Positions 49,988 to 59,919 are shown, numbered from the stretch's first letter. The stretch: DNA of 64,000 bases from an uncultured bacterium (GCA_905215575.1 CAJMQV010000002.1:1-64000); one strand, 5' to 3'. Translations and numbers: made by a program. The notes: generated from the letters alone by a model not told the origin.

Positions 49988-52900
49988 TTAGTACAGACTC
50001 ACACCGCGGTTGAGACACTGCTCGGCATAGGTGTCCAGAGCGGTGGTGTAGCTGCTGGTTTTTGCTGACTTGATCTGATCCAAAACGCGGCTCACCTCAT
50101 TCAGAATATAGAGGTGCATGCTGCATTCGCTGCTTGACTGCAACAGACGGTTATTGCTCAGGCTCAGATACCAGGACAGGTATTCTTTAGAGTTATCGCC
50201 TACTGAGGTAAGGATCTTCTCTGCCTCAGCCTTTTTATTCAAAGCGGCATATGCTTTGGCTAAGTCTACCGAACCGCTCTGGTAATTATCCGGTACATTA
50301 TAGCTTGGCAATTCCTTTTCAGCCTTGTTCAGAATCTGCAGAGCCTTTTGAGGTTTGTTCTCCTTGATGAGCTGCAAAGCCAACTGAGCCAGAACACGAC
50401 GGTGAGTGTAGCACATACGCATCACGGTTTCATCCAGGTAGACACCCGGAGTATTGGCACCGCCGAACTTGAACTTGTTTATCACATTGTTGTACATGCG
50501 CTCTGTATCCATGCGTTTGCCGGTCTTGGTTGTATTGAACGGAGTGACGCGGTAAGCGAGACCTTCCTGTACGAAGTGGTCGCCCAAGTTGCCGTAATTA
50601 TCCGGTCCTACAGTCATGGCGATGTAGAGCGGACGCTCCCAGTTGGTCTGTGCCAGCATGTCGAGCATCATCAGTTCGCTCTTGTAGATGGCGCGTTTGC
50701 CTTTGAGCGAGATGCTCATCACGTCTGGAATGGAGTCGCCGGCAACCATCATTCCCGAACGCTTCACGGCTTCTTTGTCGATGGTGATAACCACACTGTC
50801 GGTCGGGATGATCTGAAGATCCGGATTGTCATTCAGCACCCAGTGCTTCATGATGTTCTTCAGTTCGTATGGGTTTTCGCCCAGCATCTGTTTCATCTCT
50901 TCCGGATTGTCCTTGTACAGGGCGATTACCTGTTCCAACGCATCCGGATGAACCTGAATACCTTCGCGTACACCGCCTACATACTGCAGTCTGTTCCAGC
51001 TGATAGGAATAGACGGAGAGTCATAGGCCGGACGCTTCATTTGGTCGATATACCAGTCAGTCTGCAGATAGCTCAGGTTGCAGACGCGGGCGTCGGTGCG
51101 GAATCCTTCGGTTTCCTGCAAGTACCACAATGGGAAGGTATCGTTATCACCGTTGGTGAAGATAATCGGATTACCTTTCTCGTCGAGTGACTGCAGATAG
51201 TTCTTACCGAAGTCCGGACAAGTATAACGGCCGCTGCGGTCGTGGTCGTCCCAAGTCTGGCTGGCCATTTGGATAGGCACCATCAGCGCTACCAGTGAGA
51301 TGACGCTTGCCAATACGGTTTCATTGGTCTTGATGTATTTGCGCAGCCATTCGGTCAGGGCAGCTACACCCATACCGATCCAGATGGCAAAGGCATAGAA
51401 CGATCCGGCATAAGCATAGTCACGCTCACGAGGCTGCATCGGAGTCTGGTTCAGATAGATTACGATGGCGATACCGGTCATGAAAAACAGGAAGAACACC
51501 ACCCAGAACTGCTGAACGCCCTTATCATTCTTATAAATCTGCCACAGCAATCCTAAGATACCCAGAATGAGCGGCATACAGTAGAATACGTTGTGTCCCT
51601 TGTTTTCCTTCAGCTCGGTAGGCAGTTTGCTCTGGTCGCCCAGACGCAGGTCGTCCAGGAAGGAGATACCGGTAATCCAGTTTCCATGTTCTGCTTCACC
51701 GTTGCCCTGAATGTCGTTCTGACGTCCGGCAAAGTTCCACATAAAGTAGCGCCAGTACATGAAGTTCAGCTGATAGCTGAAGAAGAAACGCAGGTTTTCC
51801 AACTGGGTCGGAACCTTTACGTTTACCATCTCGCCGCAACGGTCGAAGATTTCGGTCTTGCCGTCTACACCGCCCATCCAGCTTTCATAAGCCTGAGCAT
51901 GGCGGTCGGAGTACATACGTGGGAATAACATGTTCTGGGCATATACATACTCCAGATCATGACGTACGATTTCGTAAGCGTCTTTCTCGTCCTTACTGTG
52001 TTTCTCTACACGCTGATACACCGGAGCACCTTCCTTGGTTACCGGTACGCAATAGCCTTCGTTGGTTGTTTTAAGCTTCATCTGTGAAGTATAGGCCTGA
52101 CCGTAGAATAACGGACGGGTACCATACTGTTCACGGTTGAGGTATTGACCCAGAGTAAATACATCCTCCGGAGAGTTCTGGTCCATAGGAGGATTGGCGC
52201 TTGAACGGATCACAATCAAAGCATAGCTTGAATATCCGATCATGATCATCAGCATGCAAAGCAGAGATGTGTTCATCACACGGGCACTGATAACGTGCAA
52301 ATCCTCTTTCTTATAGTATAATACAAAAGCTAAGATAGCCAGAATGATCACACCGATTACCAGACTGCTCCAGCCATATCCGTAGAACGGAATACCCAAC
52401 ATGGCAACAGCGCACAGATAGGCAATATTCATGCGCTTGCGGCTTGCCTGACGCTGGGTTTCCCAAATGGCCCAAAGCACAACGGCGATCAGACAGAAGA
52501 TGTACACAATCAGACCGGTGTTGAATGAGAAACCGAGTGTGTTCACAAAGAACAGCTCAAACCATCCGCCCACTTTCACGATACCCGGTACGATACCGTA
52601 GAGTACGGCAGCTACAAGAACCATAGAGCCGATCAGAGCCAGCAGGGAGCCTTTCAGGTTAGCTTGCGGATTGCGTTTGTAGTACCAAACCAATACGAGA
52701 GCCGGAACACATAACAGATTCAACAGGTGCACACCGATGGAAATACCGGTCATGTAGGAGATAAGTACCAGCCAGCGGTCGCTGTGCGGCTCGTCGGCGT
52801 GTTCTTCCCATTTCAGAATGAGCCAGAATACCATGGCGGTAAACAATGAAGAGTAGGCATAAACCTCGCCTTCTACAGCACTGAACCAGAAGGTGTCGCT

Positions 52901-53299
52901 GAAAGTATAAGCCAAAGCGCCTACCAGACCGCTACCCTGAATGGTGATGAGCTGTGAGAGCGACATCTCATTCGGATTGCTGCATACCAGCTTGCGGGTG
53001 AGGTGTGTGATACTCCAGAACAGGAACAGGATACAGCCTGCGCTGAAGAGTGCCGACATGATGTTGACCATGCGGGCCACTTGTGTTGGATCACTGGCAA
53101 ACTGGGTAAACAGGTTTGCGGTTAACATGAAAAACGGATTGCCGGGAGGATGGCCCACCTCCAGCTTGTAGGCTGAGGTGATAAACTCCGGACAGTCCCA
53201 AAAGCTTGCGGTCGGCTCAATCGTGCTGCAATACACGAAAGCGGCAATCGCAAACGTAATCCACCCCATGATGGTGTTTACTGTTTTGAACTGTTTCAT
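49988..53299 (-). CDS. DUF2723 membrane glycosyltransferase (GT117-type)
   Basis: 1103-residue integral membrane protein. The DUF2723 core is at about 1-300: ASFWDCPEFITSAYKLEVGHPPGNPFF (about 31-57) holds the acidic active-site region expected of a GT-C fold, followed by many helices. The human relative TMEM260 was shown to mannosylate secreted proteins, so a lipid-linked sugar transferase acting on exported proteins is the best inference. The middle part has more helices (to about 720). The C-terminal 400 residues are soluble, ending with TPR-like helices (QKALQILNKAEKEL, AKAYAALNKKAEAEKIL). The bacterial substrate is unknown. Its promoter is at 53341. Confidence 0.88.
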   Translation of the reverse strand: MKQFKTVNTIMGWITFAIAAFVYCSTIEPTASFWDCPEFITSAYKLEVGHPPGNPFFMLTANLFTQFASDPTQVARMVNIMSALFSAGCILFLFWSITHLTRKLVCSNPNEMSLSQLITIQGSGLVGALAYTFSDTFWFSAVEGEVYAYSSLFTAMVFWLILKWEEHADEPHSDRWLVLISYMTGISIGVHLLNLLCVPALVLVWYYKRNPQANLKGSLLALIGSMVLVAAVLYGIVPGIVKVGGWFELFFVNTLGFSFNTGLIVYIFCLIAVVLWAIWETQRQASRKRMNIAYLCAVAMLGIPFYGYGWSSLVIGVIILAILAFVLYYKKEDLHVISARVMNTSLLCMLMIMIGYSSYALIVIRSSANPPMDQNSPEDVFTLGQYLNREQYGTRPLFYGQAYTSQMKLKTTNEGYCVPVTKEGAPVYQRVEKHSKDEKDAYEIVRHDLEYVYAQNMLFPRMYSDRHAQAYESWMGGVDGKTEIFDRCGEMVNVKVPTQLENLRFFFSYQLNFMYWRYFMWNFAGRQNDIQGNGEAEHGNWITGISFLDDLRLGDQSKLPTELKENKGHNVFYCMPLILGILGLLWQIYKNDKGVQQFWVVFFLFFMTGIAIVIYLNQTPMQPRERDYAYAGSFYAFAIWIGMGVAALTEWLRKYIKTNETVLASVISLVALMVPIQMASQTWDDHDRSGRYTCPDFGKNYLQSLDEKGNPIIFTNGDNDTFPLWYLQETEGFRTDARVCNLSYLQTDWYIDQMKRPAYDSPSIPISWNRLQYVGGVREGIQVHPDALEQVIALYKDNPEEMKQMLGENPYELKNIMKHWVLNDNPDLQIIPTDSVVITIDKEAVKRSGMMVAGDSIPDVMSISLKGKRAIYKSELMMLDMLAQTNWERPLYIAMTVGPDNYGNLGDHFVQEGLAYRVTPFNTTKTGKRMDTERMYNNVINKFKFGGANTPGVYLDETVMRMCYTHRRVLAQLALQLIKENKPQKALQILNKAEKELPSYNVPDNYQSGSVDLAKAYAALNKKAEAEKILTSVGDNSKEYLSWYLSLSNNRLLQSSSECSMHLYILNEVSRVLDQIKSAKTSSYTTALDTYAEQCLNRGVSLY

Positions 53300-53340
53300 T
53301 GTTTTTTATTTGGTTTTATAATAATATTTGCTTGGTCGGG

Positions 53341-53348
53341 CAAAAATA
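53341..53348 (-). promoter_or_regulatory. Bacteroidales -7 element for the DUF2723 gene
   Basis: Reads TATTTTTG on the minus strand, exact match, 41 bp upstream of the ATG at 53299. Confidence 0.5.
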
Positions 53349-53407
53349 CGAACTTTTTTGCGTTTCCTTTTCTATTTAGGTTACTTTAATTTGATCCGTT
53401 TTTTATT

Positions 53408-54175
53408 TTAACGGTGCGTATGCTGCTTCAAAACGCGGTGAGGCATGTCGCCGTGTCCCAGCAGATCGATGGGGCAGCTGGTTTTGGCCTGAAGCCATTC
53501 TTCCGTAATTTCTTCCTGAGCATGATAGTCCAAAGTGTGGTTCACACAGGCAATGTTCTTCACGTTCTGTACTACCGAACCTATATCATGGCTGATGAGA
53601 ATAATGGCGCTGGTGTGGTTGATTTCGTCCAACAATTCGTAAAGCTGGGCTTCAAAGCGCTTGTCTATATAAGTGTTCGGCTCGTCGAGAATCACCACAT
53701 CGGGTTCGGAAATGATGGCCCGTCCCAAAAGGGCGCGCTGTGCCTGTCCGCCGCTCAGACTGCCGATCGGGCGTTTTTCCATACCATTAAGGCCCATGCG
53801 GCAGATCATCTCAGCTACCCGGTCCTTCTGTTCTGAGGTTACCCGATGCCAGATGGATTTTTTTTCCTCCAGTCCGGAAAGAATGACATCGGATACGGAT
53901 ATGGGGAATTTCTTGTCTATCTGGTTATATTGTGGCAGATAGCCAATGCCGATACGGCTCACCGGTTGGTTGTTCCGGAAGTACTGGATGCTTCCGTGGT
54001 GAATATCCTTCAGGCCGAGTATCGTCTTGACAAGGGTAGTCTTTCCGCCTCCGTTGGGTCCGATAATTCCCAGAAAGTCTTTTTCATATACAGTGAGCGA
54101 CACCTGCTCCAAAACCGGTTTGGAGTCATAGCGCACTTCAATATCGGTCAGTTTAATGATTGGATTCTGGTTCAT
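53408..54175 (-). CDS. znuC: Metal (zinc/manganese) ABC transporter ATP-binding protein
   Basis: 255-residue ABC ATPase energising uptake of a divalent metal. Walker A GPNGGGKTT (about 38-46), Q-loop GYLPQYNQID, signature LSGGQAQR, Walker B VVILDEPN and a switch His in LISHD. Overlaps the binding-protein gene by 23 bp, so translation is coupled. No permease gene (znuB) is found on either side. Zinc is favoured from the partner protein, but manganese or iron is possible. The gene ends a run that begins at purD. Confidence 0.92.
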   Translation of the reverse strand: MNQNPIIKLTDIEVRYDSKPVLEQVSLTVYEKDFLGIIGPNGGGKTTLVKTILGLKDIHHGSIQYFRNNQPVSRIGIGYLPQYNQIDKKFPISVSDVILSGLEEKKSIWHRVTSEQKDRVAEMICRMGLNGMEKRPIGSLSGGQAQRALLGRAIISEPDVVILDEPNTYIDKRFEAQLYELLDEINHTSAIILISHDIGSVVQNVKNIACVNHTLDYHAQEEITEEWLQAKTSCPIDLLGHGDMPHRVLKQHTHR

Positions 54176-55040
54176 GGCTTAATGTTTTCGCTATTTGAAT
54201 CAGTTCGCGGGTACATTCATGGTCCAGCGGATTGATCTCAACGATTTGTGTCTGAGTTTCACGGGCAATAACTTCGGCATTGTGACGGTCGAATTCCTTT
54301 TGCAGGAACACCGTATGGGCATTTTTCTCACGACAGGTACGGATCAGCTGTTGCAGATGAGCCGGAGAGGGTGATTTCCCGTCTTCTTCGATCACCAGTT
54401 GCTCCAGTCCGTATTCCTGGGCAAAATAGCTCAGTGTGGGATGATAGATCAGAAAACTTCTCTTTTCCTTGCCCGAAAGTAGCTGGCGGATTTCTCGGTC
54501 CGTTGCGTCCAGACTGTCTTCCAGCGCTTTCAGATTCTTGGCAAACACTTCCCGGTCTTCCGGATAGGCGTCGCTCAATCCGGCCGCAATGTTGCGGGCC
54601 ATGATTTTCAGATTGGCGGGTGTGGTCCATACATGCGGGTCGATTCCCTCGTGCGTGTGATCGCCGTGCTGATGTGTGGAAGTGATATATTTGATTCCTT
54701 CTGATGTATTTGAGAATGCTGTGTTCGGAGCATTCTGTTCCATTTTCTGGAGCCAGGTCTGTTCAAAACCAAGGTGTCCCACATAAAAATAGATTTTGCT
54801 GTTGCTGAGGCGTACCAACTGTTGTGGAGACGGTTCGTAGGTTTCCGGACTGCTTCCGTTCGGAACAAATGTTTCTATCTGGTAGTTGCTTCCGGCTATT
54901 TTCTCTGTGAGATAAGCCAATGGGGCAATGGTTACGGTGATGGTTTTGCTTTCGTCTTTAGCTTTCCGGGTGCACGACAGCAAGGTGGCGGCAAACAGAC
55001 AGACAATGAGCGAAACAAATAAAAGATCGTGACGTTTCAT
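54153..55040 (-). CDS. znuA: Zinc-type metal ABC transporter substrate-binding lipoprotein
   Basis: Cluster-9/A-1 metal-binding lipoprotein, 295 residues. Lipobox LLSC with the acylated Cys at 23. His-rich loop HQHGDHTHEGIDPHVW (about 122-137), the typical ZnuA ligand loop, and later YHPTLSYFAQEYGL (about 200) and ending Glu/Asp ligands. Zinc is most likely because of the His loop. Adjacent znuC overlaps; a znuB permease is not in this window. It sits 9 bp after the yqaA stop on the minus strand. Confidence 0.9.
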   Translation of the reverse strand: MKRHDLLFVSLIVCLFAATLLSCTRKAKDESKTITVTIAPLAYLTEKIAGSNYQIETFVPNGSSPETYEPSPQQLVRLSNSKIYFYVGHLGFEQTWLQKMEQNAPNTAFSNTSEGIKYITSTHQHGDHTHEGIDPHVWTTPANLKIMARNIAAGLSDAYPEDREVFAKNLKALEDSLDATDREIRQLLSGKEKRSFLIYHPTLSYFAQEYGLEQLVIEEDGKSPSPAHLQQLIRTCREKNAHTVFLQKEFDRHNAEVIARETQTQIVEINPLDHECTRELIQIAKTLSHEPESNH

Positions 55041-55048
55041 CTTGACAA

Positions 55049-55510
55049 TTATATTAGTGATACAAAATAAACCAATATGGCATAACGGACAGCCTTACCG
55101 ATCAGTATGGAAATAAAACTGATATACACATTGGCGCGCATATATCCCATTGTTACGGCAATGACGCTTCCCAATATCGGCAAAAAGCAGAGTACACCCA
55201 TCCAGGCACCTTTCTGCTCCATAAACTTCTGGGTTTTCTCAACCTTTTCTTTTTTTACATGGAGATATTTCTCTATCCATTCCATTTTTCCCAAGCTGCC
55301 GATCCAGTAGTTGAACATACTTCCTGCCACATTTCCCACAGTACCCCAGATGAACAAAGGCAACGGAGCCAGCCCGGCCAGTTGCAATCCGGCCATAACG
55401 GCTTCGGAACTGAAAGGGAAGACGCTTCCGGCAATGAAGGCTGCAATGAACATACCCCAGTATCCGTAGTCGATCAGAATATCTGTAATAGTGGTAAATA
55501 GTTGATCCAT
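55049..55510 (-). CDS. YqaA-like membrane protein (SNARE-associated/DedA type)
   Basis: 153-residue inner-membrane protein of the VTT (DedA) superfamily, with the core AAFIAGSVFPFSSEAVMAGLQLAGL (about 19-44) and GNVAGSMFNYWIGS. Four or so helices. Related DedA proteins help recycle lipid carriers or maintain membrane potential; YqaA itself is uncharacterised. It overlaps the DUF6427 gene by 37 bp, an unusually long overlap, and precedes znuA. Confidence 0.85.
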   Translation of the reverse strand: MDQLFTTITDILIDYGYWGMFIAAFIAGSVFPFSSEAVMAGLQLAGLAPLPLFIWGTVGNVAGSMFNYWIGSLGKMEWIEKYLHVKKEKVEKTQKFMEQKGAWMGVLCFLPILGSVIAVTMGYMRANVYISFISILIGKAVRYAILVYFVSLI

Positions 55511-56433
55511 AAACTTGAAAATGCGATGAATAGATAAATGAATATTGAAAGGATAAACAATATATTAGTGATCCGATAGGAAGTCAATGCAAAGAAATGG
55601 GCAATGACCGGTGCGGAAGTCAGCGTAAGCAGAGCCATAAACAGGTCGAACTGCTGAGGCTGCGCCAATAAAAACAGCAGAATGACAGTTTCAAACAAAA
55701 TAAGTGTATAGAACTGCATACGGGTACGTATCTTGTCATTGTAGCTGGTTTTGAGCGCATGGATAGTACCGATTAATCCTAAAACGAAAATCAACAGGAA
55801 TGCAGACAATCGTGTAATGTCCAAAGAAAGATAGTCGTTCCAGGACGGAAGGCTGAAAAATAGGACATTCTGTAGTTTCGTTATAACCTCGGTATAGTCT
55901 TGAATGTAAATCAGATAAGCACCATAGAACCAGAATGGGGTGAGTATTCCTAACAGACTGGCGCAAAAGGTCTTGAAAGAAAAGGAACGTAAATAGGCTA
56001 TCATGCTCCAGTAAACAAATGGAATGAAGCAAAGCAGTAATGGGTGTATCAGGCAGGCAATGCCTAAGGACACGAAAGCATGGTAAATGTTGGGGGAGCT
56101 GTTACTTTCCTGATAGGAACGAAACAGGAAATAATAGCAGCCTAACATGAAAAAGGTTACCGACAGGGCATCCAGAGATTCATGCAAAAAAGGAAAACTG
56201 CCTATGCCTAATAAAAAAGTGGAGGTGGTAAGGCGGCTGCGGATACGAAGCAGTGCGTTGGCATTGTTGAACTCAACCAAAAGATAAGAACATATGGCAC
56301 AGCAAAGCCAGCAATACACCTTGGTTTGCGACATAGGGCCGATAGCTGCCCAAAGTAGGGTAGCAACAAGAGCGGCGACAGGCAGTGTAAAACCGCTTGT
56401 CGCCACTTTATTTTGAAACCTGTTATTTCTCAT
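55474..56433 (-). CDS. DUF6427-like integral membrane protein
   Basis: 319 residues, almost entirely hydrophobic, with about ten helices. The arrangement, beginning MRNNRFQNKVATSGFTLPVAALVATLLW and including helices like YCWLCCAICSYLLVEFNN, fits a Bacteroidetes-only family I know as DUF6427. Function unknown; the topology is like a polyprenol or sugar-processing protein, but no motif proves it. It overlaps purD by one base at its start and yqaA by 37 bp at its end. Confidence 0.75.
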   Translation of the reverse strand: MRNNRFQNKVATSGFTLPVAALVATLLWAAIGPMSQTKVYCWLCCAICSYLLVEFNNANALLRIRSRLTTSTFLLGIGSFPFLHESLDALSVTFFMLGCYYFLFRSYQESNSSPNIYHAFVSLGIACLIHPLLLCFIPFVYWSMIAYLRSFSFKTFCASLLGILTPFWFYGAYLIYIQDYTEVITKLQNVLFFSLPSWNDYLSLDITRLSAFLLIFVLGLIGTIHALKTSYNDKIRTRMQFYTLILFETVILLFLLAQPQQFDLFMALLTLTSAPVIAHFFALTSYRITNILFILSIFIYLFIAFSSLWINYLPLLQIF

Positions 56434-57701
56434 TATAGGTCTTTTCCAATATCAGAACGGAAATATTTCTTGTTAAACTGGATTTTCTGAGCCTGAGAGA
56501 AGGATTGCTGCAGGGCTTCTTCCTTATTGCTTCCGTAAGAACTTACGGCAATAACGCGTCCGCCGTTGGTAACAATCTGTCCGTCTTTAACGGCTGTTCC
56601 GGCATGGAAGACGATGCTGTTCTCCACCTCGTCAATTCCGGTAATCGGGAATCCCTTTTCGTAAGCCTCTGGATAACCGCCGGATACCAGCATCACACAT
56701 ACTGCGCTGCGCTCGTCAAATTCCAGAGTCTTTTCGTCCAGATTGCCTGCTGCTACGCCTTCGAACAATTCAACAAGGTCGCTCTTGATACGAAGCATCA
56801 CAGATTCGGTTTCCGGATCTCCCATACGTACGTTGTACTCAATGACCATCGGTTCACCGGCTACATTGATCAAACCGAAGAATATAAAGCCTTTGTAGTC
56901 GATGTTCTCGGCACGAAGTCCCTCAACTGTTGGACGGATGATGCGGTCTTCCACTTTCTTCATCCATTCCGGAGTAGCAAAAGGAACGGGAGAAACACTA
57001 CCCATACCGCCGGTATTCAGACCGGTATCGTGTTCGCCAATGCGCTTGTAGTCTTTGGCTTCAGGCAGAATCTTGTAGTTCTTTCCGTCGGTCAGTACGA
57101 ATACAGAGCATTCGATACCGCTCAGGAACTCTTCGATAACAACAGAAGAAGAAGCGTCGCCGAACATACCGCCCAGCATTTCCTTCAATTCTTTCTTGGC
57201 TTCTTCCAAAGTATCCAGAATCAGTACACCTTTTCCGGCACACAGACCATCGGCTTTCAGTACATAAGGAGCCTTCAGTGTTTCGAGGAACTTCAGACCT
57301 TCTTCCAACTGATCCGCACGGAATGTCTGATAAGCAGCTGTCGGGATGTTGTGGCGCTGCATGAATCCTTTGGCAAAATCCTTGCTGCCTTCCAGTACGG
57401 CACCCTGCTTTGACGGACCGATAACCGGAATGTTCTTCAGGGCTTCATCGTTTTTGAAGAAGTCATAAACTCCCTTTACCAGCGGATCTTCCGGACCTAC
57501 TACCACCATATTGATCTGATTGTCCAGAACAAACTGACGGATACCGGCAAAATCATCGGCTTTGATGTTTACGTTTTCTCCTACTGACGCTGTACCGGCA
57601 TTTCCCGGAGCGATATATAATTTCTCAATTTTGGGGCTCTGGGCGATCTTCCATGCCAAGGCATGCTCGCGTCCGCCGCTTCCTAACAATAAAAGTTTCA
57701 T
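56433..57701 (-). CDS. purD: Phosphoribosylamine-glycine ligase
   Basis: ATP-grasp enzyme of purine synthesis (GAR synthetase), 422 residues. N-terminal LLLGSGGREHALAWK (3-17), VGPEDPLVKG, KADGLCAGKGVLI (about 147-159, ATP-binding loop) and NTGGMGSVSP (about 229-238), with a final acidic ATP-grasp stretch EYNVRMGDPETE. Standard length. It is 19 bp downstream of the dipeptidyl-peptidase gene and leads the run purD, DUF6427, yqaA, znuA, znuC. No other pur genes are adjacent. Confidence 0.97.
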   Translation of the reverse strand: MKLLLLGSGGREHALAWKIAQSPKIEKLYIAPGNAGTASVGENVNIKADDFAGIRQFVLDNQINMVVVGPEDPLVKGVYDFFKNDEALKNIPVIGPSKQGAVLEGSKDFAKGFMQRHNIPTAAYQTFRADQLEEGLKFLETLKAPYVLKADGLCAGKGVLILDTLEEAKKELKEMLGGMFGDASSSVVIEEFLSGIECSVFVLTDGKNYKILPEAKDYKRIGEHDTGLNTGGMGSVSPVPFATPEWMKKVEDRIIRPTVEGLRAENIDYKGFIFFGLINVAGEPMVIEYNVRMGDPETESVMLRIKSDLVELFEGVAAGNLDEKTLEFDERSAVCVMLVSGGYPEAYEKGFPITGIDEVENSIVFHAGTAVKDGQIVTNGGRVIAVSSYGSNKEEALQQSFSQAQKIQFNKKYFRSDIGKDL

Positions 57702-57720
57702 ATCGTATGCTGCTTTATGT

Positions 57721-59919
57721 TTATTTTAAGAAATCATCAAAATACTGGCTGATCCGCTCGTGCAGATGAATCTGATCACGTCCGAACATGTTGTGCTCGC
57801 CGCCCGGATATACAAAGTAATCTACCTGTTTGCCGGCATCAATGCAGGCGCGCAGGAAAGACAGACTGTGCTGCGGAACACAAACCGGGTCGTTGTAACC
57901 GATGATAATCTGCAGTTTACCCTGAAGATTAGGAACTTTCAGGCGCAGGTTGCTACCTTTATAACCTTCCGGATTGGTTTGCGGAGTGTCCATATAACGC
58001 TCTCCGTACATCACTTCATAATAGTTCCAGTCGATAACCGGTCCACCAGCCACACCGACTTTGAAGGTTTCCGGATAGGAAAGCATCAGGTTGGTCGTCA
58101 TGAAGCCACCGAATGACCATCCGTGTACACCGATACGGTTCTGGTCCACATAAGGCAATGACTTCAGATAAGCTATACCACGCATTTGGTCTTTCATTTC
58201 CTCATCACCGAGGTGTCTGAAAGTGACGTTTTCGAACTGGCGTCCGCGATTCTCTGAACCTCTGCTGTCGAGCACAAAGATCAGATAACCTTTCTGAGCC
58301 ATGTAAATCTCCCATCCGCGAGCCATGTAGTTACGGCTGGCATCCACCAGATGAGCGTGCGGACCGCCGTAGACATAAACAATGGTCGGATATTTCTTGT
58401 TCGGGTCAAAATTTACCGGTTTTACCATGCGGTAGTACAGATCGGTGCTGTCGTCAGATGCCTTGATATGGCCACCCACGATTTCAGGCTTGTTGAACTC
58501 TTTCCAAGGATCTTCTGCTGTGAGCAGGTTGATGCCCTTGCCGTTCTTGGTGGCATACAGGTTGATGCTGCGGGCAACCTTTGGAGAACTGTAAGTATCA
58601 ATGATATACTGTCCGTCGGCAGACAGATTACCCTGATGCACACCCTCTGATGTTCCGATTAATGTCCGCTTTTTATTGGAAACATTGACTGCATTCAAAG
58701 TATATTGAATCGGGTTCTGTTCGTTGCTGCGAATCAGAATGCTTTTCTCTTTCTCATTGAATCCCAGCATATCCAATACTACCCAAGGACCGGATGTCAG
58801 CTGTTCTACCTTGACATATTCCTTATAAGTAGCTCCATCGGCCGCATTTTTGAAATTATCGTAAAGCGGTGATTTCAGATCAAACAGGTACAGATGGTTG
58901 TATCCGTCGCGCTGGCTCTGATAAATGAATTTGTTGCTGTCCCAAGGAAGGAAGACTATCGGGTTCTGTGGTTCTACGAATTTAGGATGTTTCTCCTCGT
59001 AGAGCACTTCCTCCTTTTTGCCGTCTGCGGCATTGTAACATACCAGTTGTGCATGGTTCTGGTCACGGTTCAGCTCAATGACATAGATCTTCTTGTTGTC
59101 GGGCGACCAGGCAATATTGGTGAAATACCGGTCTGTGGCATCGCCGGTCTGCAACCATACGGTCTGTTCATTTGCCGGATTGAATACACCGATGCTTACC
59201 TTATGGCTCTTTTCGCCGGCCATCGGATATTTGCAAGGGAATGTTGTGGCAATTCGGGTATTAATATCTACCTGAGGATAGTCGGGCACCATGCTCTGGT
59301 CCATACGGTAGAATGCCAATAATTTTCCGTCCGGACTCCAGTAGGTACCCTTGCTGATACCGAATTCGTCGCGGTGCACGCTCTTTCCGTATACCAGATT
59401 ATTGCTGCCGTCTTTGGATACGGCGATTTCTTTACCCTCGGCAGTAGTTACATACAAGTTGTCGCCAATGGTGAAGGCTTTGTTCTTGGAAACCGGATTC
59501 CAGTCTGTATTCTGGGCCTGAGCGTTGTTCTTCTGACTCCAGATTACTTTCTTTTCCTTGAAATCTACGATGAAGTCCTTCTGTGCTGTGCGCAATACGA
59601 ACTGTTCCTTTTCTGCGTATGGGAACGAGATTGCTGTGCATGAGGTTGCCAGTTCCTGATCTTCACCAAGCCATTGCTTTACTTCTTCCAAAGTGAACAG
59701 GACAGATTTCTTACCATCTTTCTTGTTGACTACAGAGCATTGCTCTTTAGTCCGTTCGATGCAGTTGTCGCCCCACCACGTCAGATTCATGGATTTGGGT
59801 TGTAAATTCCAGAAGTTGTTTCCACCCGGAAGTAAGTCTTCCAGGGTGAAACTCTTGTTTTGTCCCATCATGACAGAAGCAAAAAAGCTAATAATCAGAA
59901 ACAGATTAATCTTCTTCAT
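57721..59919 (-). CDS. Dipeptidyl-peptidase IV-type serine peptidase (S9)
   Basis: Exported prolyl dipeptidase, 732 residues from the ATG at 59919. Signal peptide MKKINLFLIISFFASVMMGQ, an N-terminal eight-bladed beta-propeller (about 80-470), then an alpha/beta-hydrolase domain. Catalytic Ser in GWSFGG (about 601), Asp in GYNDPV (about 676) and His in PGGEHN (about 709). A longer frame reaches 60198 but runs through the RG-rich tail of the methyltransferase in another phase, producing an artificial Arg-rich N-terminus; rejected. The start overlaps the methyltransferase stop by 14 bp. Confidence 0.95.
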   Translation of the reverse strand: MKKINLFLIISFFASVMMGQNKSFTLEDLLPGGNNFWNLQPKSMNLTWWGDNCIERTKEQCSVVNKKDGKKSVLFTLEEVKQWLGEDQELATSCTAISFPYAEKEQFVLRTAQKDFIVDFKEKKVIWSQKNNAQAQNTDWNPVSKNKAFTIGDNLYVTTAEGKEIAVSKDGSNNLVYGKSVHRDEFGISKGTYWSPDGKLLAFYRMDQSMVPDYPQVDINTRIATTFPCKYPMAGEKSHKVSIGVFNPANEQTVWLQTGDATDRYFTNIAWSPDNKKIYVIELNRDQNHAQLVCYNAADGKKEEVLYEEKHPKFVEPQNPIVFLPWDSNKFIYQSQRDGYNHLYLFDLKSPLYDNFKNAADGATYKEYVKVEQLTSGPWVVLDMLGFNEKEKSILIRSNEQNPIQYTLNAVNVSNKKRTLIGTSEGVHQGNLSADGQYIIDTYSSPKVARSINLYATKNGKGINLLTAEDPWKEFNKPEIVGGHIKASDDSTDLYYRMVKPVNFDPNKKYPTIVYVYGGPHAHLVDASRNYMARGWEIYMAQKGYLIFVLDSRGSENRGRQFENVTFRHLGDEEMKDQMRGIAYLKSLPYVDQNRIGVHGWSFGGFMTTNLMLSYPETFKVGVAGGPVIDWNYYEVMYGERYMDTPQTNPEGYKGSNLRLKVPNLQGKLQIIIGYNDPVCVPQHSLSFLRACIDAGKQVDYFVYPGGEHNMFGRDQIHLHERISQYFDDFLK

